Assembly: GCA_910577075.1 (NCBI GenBank)
Contig: CAJTKV010000030.1
Span: 15,723 to 23,679, forward strand
Reading direction: 5' to 3'
Source of the DNA: an uncultured Bacilli bacterium
Lineage (GTDB): Bacteria > Bacillota_I > Bacilli_A > RF39 > UBA660
Length of the DNA stretch: 7,957 nucleotides
This document shows positions 1 to 6,085 of the stretch, piece by piece. The number at the start of each line of letters is the position of its first letter. Positions within the stretch are counted from its first letter, which is position 1. The position numbers were made by a program, and so were the translations under genes. Below the pieces are notes generated by a model that saw nothing but the letters and a program-made list of their open reading frames with translations, was not told the origin of the DNA and did not search any database.

Positions 1-1155
1 CTCTAATGCCTTAGAATTTCCATCATATAGTTTTATAACAAAAGTATTAAATTCAGCTTCTAATGCAAAGTAATCGTGTAAATTCTCATACATCGCAAAA
101 CGAATAGCATCACTATCAGGTAATTCTTGATTATTAAAAATATCCACATCAATAATACTCATCAAAAGTTTCATAGTATCAACATAGGAATAATGATAAT
201 CTTCAATATTCATATTCATGCCTTGTTCAATTATATAATTAGCTTTTAATTTAGTTATCTCTTCAAGAGAAATATCTTCATATAAATATTTGTTATCAAT
301 TTCATAAATGCGATAGAATCCCTCAGCATCTTGAACTTGAAGATAAAAAGTATTTTCCGTCAATGATGGCAAGACATAATAAGTTTCTTTATTAAAGTAA
401 TTACTATCATTTAAGAATCTCGCATATAGACTATTGCTAAAGTTTTCATCCTTATTACATTTAGCTTCAATAATGAAGGAGATAATTTCCCTTACACGAG
501 CCTCATAATTATCCTTTAATTCATTATCCATATAATCATCGGAATCAACTAGATCATAATATAAATCCAACTTAAAAAATAACTCTTCAACTAATTCGCG
601 ATTCTCATAACATGTATTTTTACATATACAATCAATAACTTCATCTATATTAGCTGAATAGACACTCTTAAAAAAAGCATCATCATTATTAACTATTGCT
701 CTTAATGTTGTAATGTGTTTAGTCATCTTAGAAAGTTTATTTATATCGGCAAATAAGATATTCTCTCCCATGACACGAGAATTAAAGCATTGAAAAAAGC
801 ATCTGCCTTCCTTAATTGGCGTAATATCAAACATATCATTTAATTTTGAATAAGTGTTTACATAATCATATTCTTCTTGATCACTCATGCCAATTACTAC
901 AGCAAGAAATAATTCATATTGTTCTTGTGTCATATATTTAGCAAAGTTTTCCAAATAGTTCTGATAAAAGGGCTTATAGTTTTCTTCATTAGTTTCATCA
1001 AATAACTCTTCTTGATAGAATTCACTATTATCCATTATCTCTTGGATTCTAGCAAACCCTTCCTTTTCATAATCATTCTTTTTGCCACATCCAGTTGTAG
1101 CAAGCATCAATGACATAAATATCATCATAGCTCTATTGCGGTTTCTTAATTTCAT
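1..1155 (-). CDS. Putative lipoprotein of unknown function (3' end beyond window)
   Basis: The frame is open from an ATG at 1155 to the left edge, giving 385 codons without a stop, so the C-terminus is missing. The protein begins MKLRNRNR, followed by a hydrophobic stretch (about residues 9-21) ending in LATTGCGKK. This is a type II signal peptide with the likely lipidated Cys at position 23; Thr at -3 is permitted but not the commonest lipobox residue. The mature part is acidic, rich in Asp, Glu, Asn and Tyr, looks mainly helical, and has no membrane segment. It is probably anchored to the outer face of the cytoplasmic membrane. An AGGGG Shine-Dalgarno lies about 7 nt before the ATG, and a near-consensus promoter lies just upstream, so it seems transcribed apart from the ABC operon that precedes it. 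I do not recognise the family. A link to the transporter (for example as immunity or accessory lipoprotein) rests only on adjacency. Confidence 0.85.
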   Translation of the reverse strand, partial: MKLRNRNRAMMIFMSLMLATTGCGKKNDYEKEGFARIQEIMDNSEFYQEELFDETNEENYKPFYQNYLENFAKYMTQEQYELFLAVVIGMSDQEEYDYVNTYSKLNDMFDITPIKEGRCFFQCFNSRVMGENILFADINKLSKMTKHITTLRAIVNNDDAFFKSVYSANIDEVIDCICKNTCYENRELVEELFFKLDLYYDLVDSDDYMDNELKDNYEARVREIISFIIEAKCNKDENFSNSLYARFLNDSNYFNKETYYVLPSLTENTFYLQVQDAEGFYRIYEIDNKYLYEDISLEEITKLKANYIIEQGMNMNIEDYHYSYVDTMKLLMSIIDVDIFNNQELPDSDAIRFAMYENLHDYFALEAEFNTFVIKLYDGNSKALE

Positions 1156-1177
1156 ATATTCACCCCTAAGCCCTCTT

Positions 1178-1206
1178 ATTATATAATTATATTTGCTTTA
1201 TTTCAA
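1178..1206 (-). promoter_or_regulatory. Near-consensus sigma-A promoter of the lipoprotein gene
   Basis: On the minus strand TTGAAA (1206-1201) is followed after exactly 17 nt by TATAAT (1183-1178). This matches the vegetative consensus at 11 of 12 positions. Transcription would start near 1171, leaving a leader of only about 16 nt that contains the ribosome binding site of the lipoprotein ATG at 1155. Positions and spacing are read directly; activity is inferred. Confidence 0.75.
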
Positions 1207-1216
1207 TAGTATTATT

Positions 1217-1254
1217 ACATAAGAAAAGAAGATTATTATCTTCTTTTCTTATGT
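1217..1254 (-). terminator. Perfect 17-bp hairpin after the permease operon
   Basis: Positions 1217-1233 are the exact reverse complement of 1238-1254, with a 4-nt loop. The hairpin starts 9 nt beyond the TGA of permease C and ends before the lipoprotein promoter, where an operon terminator would be expected. On the minus strand the 3' arm is itself pyrimidine/U-rich, but no clean U-run follows it, so it is not a textbook intrinsic terminator. It could also act as a 3' mRNA-stabilising stem. Confidence 0.55.
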
Positions 1255-1263
1255 ACATCTTTT

Positions 1264-2277
1264 TCACTTTTTCACTTTTAAAATCAAACTTAATAATATA
1301 TCACTCATGATAATCAAACATATTAGTAATATATCTTTATAAATAAAGTTAAAACTCATATTTAAAGTAAAGATATTTTTTATTATTAAAATTACTATTG
1401 CTGATATCAATACAGCCAATATTAAACTTAATAGATGTAATAAGAATAATCTCTTTAAGATATTTAATCTAACTTGAGTATTAGTATATCCTAGTTTTAC
1501 TTCAACACTCATATTATTTTTTAAATCTGATATTATATTTTTATTGACAACTATAATAACAATAATAAAGATACCTATGCAAACATAACTAGCATATTTA
1601 ATATAATTCATATTTTTCTTAATTTTATCACTATAGGCTAAATCGTCAACTGATGCTAAATCTATTTCTTTAACACCTATATCTTTATGATTTTTAAAGA
1701 CACTCTCTGATACAAAACTTACTATATAAGAATACTTCATATTTTCCTTTTTTAACTTATTAAACAAATTGTTGGAGATAACTATACTTCCATGATTCTT
1801 AAATTCAATTTTCTTTATTTTAAAAGTAATATTATTGCCATTAAAAATAAAATTGATATTTTGATTTTTAAAATACTCATATCTTTCTTTATCTTGATTA
1901 GATAAATTATTATCAAAATAATTTATAACTACCTCATCATCTTTTAGATTATATCTATTATCTTTATCGGCATATACAAGAATCTTTTCATCTACTTCAT
2001 ATTCAAAAATATTATATTTATTAATGATTTCTTCATCAGTATAATCAAATTTAATTATTTCATAAGGATTTACAATATCCTCATTATTCATAAGTTCATC
2101 ATAAATATCCTCTTTGCTTTCAACATATACTATTGATCCCTTTTGATATTCTTCATCACATAACTTATTTAAATAACTTACTGAAGCAAAGAGAAAAGAT
2201 ATTGCTATAAGCAATATTGTTATTATTGTTAAATATATCTTTGTAACTTTATTTCTAAAAAAACTTCTTAATACCAT
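1264..2277 (-). CDS. Short FtsX-like ABC transporter permease (permease C)
   Basis: This 337-aa membrane protein has the FtsX/MacB topology. TM1 is at about residues 13-36, an extracytoplasmic domain of about 185 residues follows, and three helices lie at about 226-246, 276-299 and 311-334. Between TM2 and TM3 sits the element VEVKLGYTNTQVR (258-270), the equivalent of the AxGY cytoplasmic coupling segment of this permease superfamily, which contacts the ATPase. It is about 70 residues shorter than permeases A and B and lacks their shared extracellular motifs (QPK..NG, DTGVAICSK, GTFDA.E, CYISP.DM), so it is a divergent member rather than a recent copy. It starts 24 nt after the stop of permease B and has a good AAGGAG (2290-2285) at 7-nt spacing. 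It is probably the last gene of the operon. It may be an alternative partner for the single ATPase or an accessory subunit; its substrate is unknown. Confidence 0.85.
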   Translation of the reverse strand: MVLRSFFRNKVTKIYLTIITILLIAISFLFASVSYLNKLCDEEYQKGSIVYVESKEDIYDELMNNEDIVNPYEIIKFDYTDEEIINKYNIFEYEVDEKILVYADKDNRYNLKDDEVVINYFDNNLSNQDKERYEYFKNQNINFIFNGNNITFKIKKIEFKNHGSIVISNNLFNKLKKENMKYSYIVSFVSESVFKNHKDIGVKEIDLASVDDLAYSDKIKKNMNYIKYASYVCIGIFIIVIIVVNKNIISDLKNNMSVEVKLGYTNTQVRLNILKRLFLLHLLSLILAVLISAIVILIIKNIFTLNMSFNFIYKDILLICLIIMSDILLSLILKVKK

Positions 2278-2301
2278 ACAAATACTCCTTCATAACATTC
2301 T

Positions 2302-3525
2302 TTAACCTTTTAATATTGACATTGGTTGCTTTCTAATAATTTTCCTAACAGTTATAGAATTTACAATAACTGATATTACCATTAAAATTAGTATAGCAAT
2401 AATATATGGACTTAGATAAAATCCAAAATAACTATTTGTGTATATCATATAATTTTTGAATGCACTTTTAAAATTTATTAAGACAATTGTAAAAAAAGTA
2501 ATACCTATAATAAAAGTATGAAACATTAGATACAATAAACTTGCTAATGAAACTCTTATTATATTTTTCTTATCATATCCATATGCTTTCATTAATGCCA
2601 ATTCATTTTTATTTAGTGTATATTGCTTTTTTATATACAATTCTGATAAAAATACTACAACAATAATTATAACACTTATAATGACAAAGCATATCTTATT
2701 TATTTGATTTAAATAAGTATAGTCTTTAGATACACCTAGTGATGTTGTTAAGCCTTTAATTTTTTTAATTTTATTATTTACTTCATCAACATTCTTTATA
2801 TCATCAACTATTACATTTCTAAAAGATCTCTTTTTAGAATAGCCAACTTTTGTAGATTCTGACAATTCTTGCATATCTTTTGGACTTATATAACATGTTC
2901 CTAATCTATCCATAGTTTCTTGGGCATCAAATGTGCCAACTATCTCATATTCTTTAGTATATGTTCCAAACATTATTTCCCTATCATCCTCTTTGGTAAA
3001 GATGTTATCCTCGATATAAATAGTTTTGCCAATTAAATCATCCATATTTTTAAATTTAATTTTATCACTAGACCATACCGTTGAATTACTGGTTGTTTTA
3101 AATTTTTTTGAACAAATAGCAACTCCTGTATCATCTTTTGATATTCTTCGGCCATTAATGTTTTTGGGTTGAGTCATTTCACTTCCGTAGTTAAAAGTCA
3201 AATAACCTTTTTGCTTTTTTCCATCAATATAAAACTCATCTATATCTCTGGTATGATATTCATATTCATACATATCTATAACATGATTTATTTCTAGAAT
3301 TCGAGAAAATTTCTCATTTCCATTTTCAACATCTTCTACAATAATTCTTCTTGCTTCTAATGATCGGGTATACGATTTGTTTTCGATATCAAAAAAAACA
3401 ATATAAAAATAAACACTAGCTATTAAAACAAATACACAAAGCGTCATTATAATTATAAAATAAACATTCTTTTTATTCCTAGCCATTTTTATAAATGCAT
3501 ATTGAAAAGCATCCTTATACTTCAT
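2302..3525 (-). CDS. FtsX/MacB-like ABC transporter permease (permease B)
   Basis: The protein is 407 aa from the chosen start. TM1 is at about residues 20-45, a large extracytoplasmic domain spans about 46-277, and three helices lie at about 278-297, 327-352 and 369-393, as in Type VII ABC permeases. The segment between TM2 and TM3 carries NELALMKAYGYDKKNIIR, the coupling element facing the ATPase. It is clearly paralogous to permease A: both have N-termini of the form MK..DA..Y..IK..R.KKN, and both have YGSE..QPK.INGR/EKI, DTGVAICSK.F, GTFDA.ET and CYISP.DM.EL. I chose the ATG at 3525 because it aligns exactly with the permease A start. The frame stays open to an ATG at 3582, but the extra 19 codons run through a terminator-like hairpin and T-tract. 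The ATG at 3537 is also possible. No strong Shine-Dalgarno precedes any of the three starts, which suggests lower translation than its neighbours. It probably pairs with permease A or C on the ATPase. Confidence 0.9.
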   Translation of the reverse strand: MKYKDAFQYAFIKMARNKKNVYFIIIMTLCVFVLIASVYFYIVFFDIENKSYTRSLEARRIIVEDVENGNEKFSRILEINHVIDMYEYEYHTRDIDEFYIDGKKQKGYLTFNYGSEMTQPKNINGRRISKDDTGVAICSKKFKTTSNSTVWSSDKIKFKNMDDLIGKTIYIEDNIFTKEDDREIMFGTYTKEYEIVGTFDAQETMDRLGTCYISPKDMQELSESTKVGYSKKRSFRNVIVDDIKNVDEVNNKIKKIKGLTTSLGVSKDYTYLNQINKICFVIISVIIIVVVFLSELYIKKQYTLNKNELALMKAYGYDKKNIIRVSLASLLYLMFHTFIIGITFFTIVLINFKSAFKNYMIYTNSYFGFYLSPYIIAILILMVISVIVNSITVRKIIRKQPMSILKG

Positions 3526-3545
3526 ATTATTGCTCATAACTCTAT

Positions 3546-3578
3546 TAAAAACAGAAAAAGTGTCATCTGTAAGATGAC
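3546..3578 (-). terminator. Intrinsic terminator/attenuator between the small secreted gene and permease B
   Basis: On the minus strand, 3578-3572 (GTCATCT) pairs perfectly with 3568-3562 (AGATGAC) across a 3-nt loop, followed by ACTTTTTCTGTTTTT. A hairpin followed directly by a U-rich tract, 10 nt after the TAA of the small secreted gene, is the layout of a rho-independent terminator. The stem is short (7 bp) and the tract is interrupted by C and G, so partial termination is likely. I see no promoter between it and permease B, so read-through would be needed to express permeases B and C. Partial termination would favour the upstream genes over B and C. Confidence 0.6.
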
Positions 3579-3587
3579 CCATTTCCC

Positions 3588-4004
3588 TTAGGCATTAGTA
3601 TCGTGACCATTAACAAGATAAAAATCTCCTGTTAATGTTGATCCCATTGTTTTATTCCACCACTCTGATTTAGCCCATTTTTTTGAATTGTCATTAAATT
3701 GAGTATTAAATATGTAACTTGTATATGTTCTGTCAATATAAAAAGTTTGATTAAGTTTATTTGTTGGTTGATTAAAAATATTTTTTCTATAAACCAAATT
3801 ATAAACATGTATTGTATCTCTATTTATTGTTTTTGGATAAATGGAAGCATGGAAAACTTTTTCAATATTATCATCAATAACTGATTGCATAGTGGTACCA
3901 TCATAAGCAAGAACTGCACCTTTTTTTGAGGCAGCTTTAACCGTTATTATAGAAGTAAATATACAACAAACTAATACTGCGACTATTATCATCTTTTTCT
4001 TCAT
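3588..4004 (-). CDS. Small secreted protein between two ABC permease genes, function unknown
   Basis: This 138-aa precursor has a clear Sec signal peptide. A basic start MKKK is followed by a hydrophobic core (about residues 5-20) and a VKA-A signal peptidase I site near residue 24. The mature protein of about 114 aa has no Cys, no further membrane helix and no lipobox. It contains many Asn, Thr, Tyr and Lys, a Trp cluster (WAKSEWW, 110-116) and ends DFYLVNGHDTNA. The start at 4004 is favoured over an in-frame ATG at 4022 because AAAGGAGG (4019-4012) lies 7 nt upstream. It begins 31 nt after the permease A stop and is followed by a hairpin and T-tract before permease B. The strong ribosome binding site and following terminator suggest it is made in excess over the downstream transporter genes, as for a secreted effector or bacteriocin-like peptide. 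I do not recognise the sequence, and it does not convincingly match lactococcin 972, the family whose clusters also include ABC genes. A substrate-binding or accessory role is equally possible. Confidence 0.8.
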   Translation of the reverse strand: MKKKMIIVAVLVCCIFTSIITVKAASKKGAVLAYDGTTMQSVIDDNIEKVFHASIYPKTINRDTIHVYNLVYRKNIFNQPTNKLNQTFYIDRTYTSYIFNTQFNDNSKKWAKSEWWNKTMGSTLTGDFYLVNGHDTNA

Positions 4005-4011
4005 ATTTTTT

Positions 4012-4019
4012 CCTCCTTT
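4012..4019 (-). promoter_or_regulatory. Exceptionally strong Shine-Dalgarno of the small secreted gene
   Basis: The minus strand reads AAAGGAGG, then seven A/T bases, then the ATG at 4004. This is nearly full complementarity to the 16S anti-Shine-Dalgarno and fixes MKKK as the start rather than the ATG at 4022, which lies upstream of the site. It contrasts with permease B immediately downstream, which has no good site. Confidence 0.8.
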
Positions 4020-4035
4020 CACTAAAATTTCTACT

Positions 4036-5280
4036 CTATTCTTTTATAATAGATAAAGTTTGTCTTTTCGACAATTTATTTATTGTAAAATAATTTGTAA
4101 TGATAGTTACTATCATTAAAATTATTAGAGCAGTCATATATGGGCTTATATAGATTCCTATATAAATATGATTTTCTAATAAGAAATTTTTAAATATTAT
4201 TTTTAACATTATTAGTGTTATAAAAAATAATATAATCCCTATTACAAATGATATAGCCATTAAACAAGATAAACTTCCTAATGAGAATTTAATTATATCT
4301 TTTTTCTCATATCCATAAGATTTCATTATTGCTATATCATTTTTTTTCTTCTTATTTTGTTTCTTTACATATAATGAAGACACAAAAATTATAGTGACGA
4401 TTATAACGCTAGTAATTAGTAAGCATATTGATTTAATGATGTTAAGGGTTTCATAATCTGCCGAAGCATTTGTTAGAACTTCAAATCCCAACTTCTTAAT
4501 ATCATCAATTGCTGCTTCAATATTGATGTATTTATCTATTATTGCAAATTGGGATGGAACAACATAATCATAGTTGACAATTGTCAAATCATACAATTCT
4601 TTCATATCCCTGGGACTAATATAACAACTACTTAATGGTTCTCTTGTTTCATAAGCATCAAATGTACCAATTATCCTATATTCTTTTTTATAAATTCCGT
4701 CTGGTAAAAATCCATTTTCGTTTTGTGAATACTTTTCTTTTTCTATTTCAAAAGTAGTTCCAATCAAATCATCTCCATTTAAAATTTCAATATCTTTATT
4801 AGTCATTCCTTTATCTTCACCATTGGGGTAAAATCTTTTTGAACAAATAGCAACTCCTGTATCTTCATTTCTTATTTTTTCTCCGTTGATATATTTAGGT
4901 TGAGATTCTTCGCTTCCATAAAGCAATAGAACATTCCCATCATATTTTTCGTTTTTGAATGTTTTGCTTATAATAGGATAAAAATCATATTTACTACTAT
5001 ATGTATCTACAACATGTTCTATTTTAAGCAATTCATCATATCCCAAATCATATGTCTTATCTTTAACGTATTTATATTCTTCCTTACTCCTAACAGCAAG
5101 TTTTCTTGAATCTTTTGACATCTCAATAGAATCATCAACAAGGTCAAAATAAACTATCCTAAAGAATAAACTAGCAATAAGTATAAATAAACACACGGTT
5201 AATATAATAATAAAATAAATATTTTTTTTATCTCTTATAGTTTTTATATAGGAATATTTTATTGCATCACTTATCTTCAT
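4036..5280 (-). CDS. FtsX/MacB-like ABC transporter permease (permease A)
   Basis: This 414-aa integral membrane protein has TM1 at about residues 20-46, a large extracytoplasmic domain at about 47-282, and three C-terminal helices at about 283-303, 333-363 and 371-398. This is the four-helix FtsX/MacB plan used by Type VII ABC systems, which couple cytoplasmic ATP hydrolysis to movement of the outer domain. NDIAIMKSYGYEKKDIIK (314-331) between TM2 and TM3 is the ATPase-coupling segment. The outer domain carries TGVAICSKRF (141-150), GTFDAYET (205-212) and CYISPRDMKEL (219-229), all shared with permease B. The ATG follows the TAG of the ATPase gene after one base, and its AAGGAG (5293-5288) lies inside the last codons of that gene, so the two are probably translationally coupled and form one complex. 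Permease A and B may form a heterodimer, or A may be a homodimer. The substrate is unknown. Confidence 0.92.
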   Translation of the reverse strand: MKISDAIKYSYIKTIRDKKNIYFIIILTVCLFILIASLFFRIVYFDLVDDSIEMSKDSRKLAVRSKEEYKYVKDKTYDLGYDELLKIEHVVDTYSSKYDFYPIISKTFKNEKYDGNVLLLYGSEESQPKYINGEKIRNEDTGVAICSKRFYPNGEDKGMTNKDIEILNGDDLIGTTFEIEKEKYSQNENGFLPDGIYKKEYRIIGTFDAYETREPLSSCYISPRDMKELYDLTIVNYDYVVPSQFAIIDKYINIEAAIDDIKKLGFEVLTNASADYETLNIIKSICLLITSVIIVTIIFVSSLYVKKQNKKKKNDIAIMKSYGYEKKDIIKFSLGSLSCLMAISFVIGIILFFITLIMLKIIFKNFLLENHIYIGIYISPYMTALIILMIVTIITNYFTINKLSKRQTLSIIKE

Positions 5281-5281
5281 A

Positions 5282-5962
5282 CTACTTCTCCTTACTTAAC
5301 TTTCCTTTTTCTATTGTTAAGATTTCATCCGCATACTTCTTTACTTCATTTGAGTGACTTACGACTATTACACACTTTCCTTCTTGACTTAATTCTTTTA
5401 ATATCTTAAATATCTTCTCTTCATTTTCTTCATCTAAGTCTCCCGTTGGTTCATCGGCTAATATTACTTTCGGATCATTTGCCAAAGCTCTTGCTATTGC
5501 TACTCTTTGCTTTTCTCCTCCACTCATCTCTTTAGGAAAGTGTTCTACTCTTTCACTTAAATCTACTAAATCTAATAATTCAATTGCTCTTTTCTTTCTA
5601 TCTTCCTTTTTTATTCTTTCATTTATTAACATTGGCATTATAACATTTTCATATGCTTTTAAATGTTCATCTAAGAAAAACTCTTGAAAGATAAATCCAA
5701 TTGAATCTCTTCTTAATTCTGCTTCCTCATGGTTTTTAAGTCCTCTCACATCTTTTTCATTTATTTTATATTCTCCTGTTTCAAATGATTCTAACAATCC
5801 AATGATACTTATCAACGTGGACTTTCCACTTCCTGAGTGTCCCATGATTGCATAAAACTTTCCCGATTCAAAATCAACACTTACATCTCTTAGTGCTTGA
5901 ACCTCTCTTGTCTTAGTCTTATAAGTTTTACTTAAATTCTTTATTTCTATTACTTTACTCAT
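5282..5962 (-). CDS. ABC transporter ATP-binding protein, MacB/LolD/FtsE type
   Basis: This 226-aa stand-alone cytoplasmic nucleotide-binding subunit has all the motifs of an active ATPase. Walker A is GHSGSGKST (41-49), the Q-loop Gln is at 93 in FIFQEF, the signature is SGGEKQR (147-153), Walker B is VILADE (166-171), the D-loop is GDLD (174-177) and the H-loop His is at 203 in VVSHS. The DEPTGDLD form and the length of about 225 residues are typical of ATPases that work with FtsX/MacB-fold permeases (MacB, LolD, FtsE, BceA groups), agreeing with the three such permeases downstream. I place the start at 5962 (MSKVIEIKNLSKTY), 6 nt after AAGGAG (5974-5969). A longer reading from an ATG at 6007 adds 15 residues outside the family norm and would put the ribosome binding site inside the gene. 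It is the only ATPase here and presumably energises all three permeases. Specificity cannot be read from the sequence. Confidence 0.95.
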   Translation of the reverse strand: MSKVIEIKNLSKTYKTKTREVQALRDVSVDFESGKFYAIMGHSGSGKSTLISIIGLLESFETGEYKINEKDVRGLKNHEEAELRRDSIGFIFQEFFLDEHLKAYENVIMPMLINERIKKEDRKKRAIELLDLVDLSERVEHFPKEMSGGEKQRVAIARALANDPKVILADEPTGDLDEENEEKIFKILKELSQEGKCVIVVSHSNEVKKYADEILTIEKGKLSKEK

Positions 5963-5997
5963 ATACTTCTCCTTCTTAATCAAAGACCTATCCTTTG

Positions 5998-6026
5998 ATA
6001 GTAACAATATAACACATTTTTATCAA
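5998..6026 (-). promoter_or_regulatory. Probable promoter of the ABC transporter operon
   Basis: On the minus strand TTGATA (6026-6021) is separated by 17 nt from TACTAT (6003-5998). This is 5 of 6 and 4 of 6 matches to the sigma-A boxes at ideal spacing. Transcription would begin about 30 nt upstream of the ATPase ATG, just ahead of its Shine-Dalgarno. Because the secreted-protein gene upstream has no clear terminator, the operon may also be read from the promoter near 6860. Confidence 0.45.
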
Positions 6027-6032
6027 TTAGGG

Positions 6033-6049
6033 TGTGAATTATATTCACA
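6033..6049. promoter_or_regulatory. Palindrome TGTGAAT-N3-ATTCACA upstream of the ABC promoter
   Basis: A perfect 7-bp inverted repeat with a 3-nt centre lies 6 nt upstream of the proposed -35 box of the ATPase promoter and 37 nt downstream of the secreted-protein stop. As DNA it could be an operator or activator site for a dimeric regulator. As RNA it could fold into a small hairpin at the 3' end of the upstream transcript, but no U-tract follows on the minus strand, so it is a poor terminator. No regulator gene is present in the window. Confidence 0.4.
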
Positions 6050-6085
6050 TCTTCATTTTTTCATGTTAACTTTAGTTGCTTCTTA

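Noticed and set aside
1264..1266. TGA read as Trp (Mycoplasma-type code)
   Set aside because: TGG is used for Trp throughout, no long gene contains an internal TGA, and the TGA here ends a protein of sensible length followed by a hairpin.
3526..3582. N-terminal extension of permease B by 19 residues
   Set aside because: The extension is made of the hairpin and T-tract, its ribosome binding site spacing is too short, and permease A aligns exactly from the later Met.
3699..3884. Plus-strand 61-codon reading frame
   Set aside because: It lies wholly inside the small secreted protein gene on the other strand, has no ribosome binding site, and its composition is that of an antisense shadow.
3588..4004. 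Assignment of the small secreted protein to the lactococcin 972 family
   Set aside because: Size and neighbours are suggestive, but I cannot see the family's characteristic Gly/Tyr/His pattern or aromatic C-terminus. Left as unknown.
5963..6007. N-terminal extension of the ATPase by 15 residues
   Set aside because: A good AAGGAG lies just before the internal ATG at 5962, and the protein from that Met matches normal family length. The extension would also overlap the proposed -10 box.
6033..6049. Terminator of the 243-aa secreted protein gene
   Set aside because: The hairpin is AT-rich and has no U-tract after it on the minus strand, so an operator-like palindrome is the better description.
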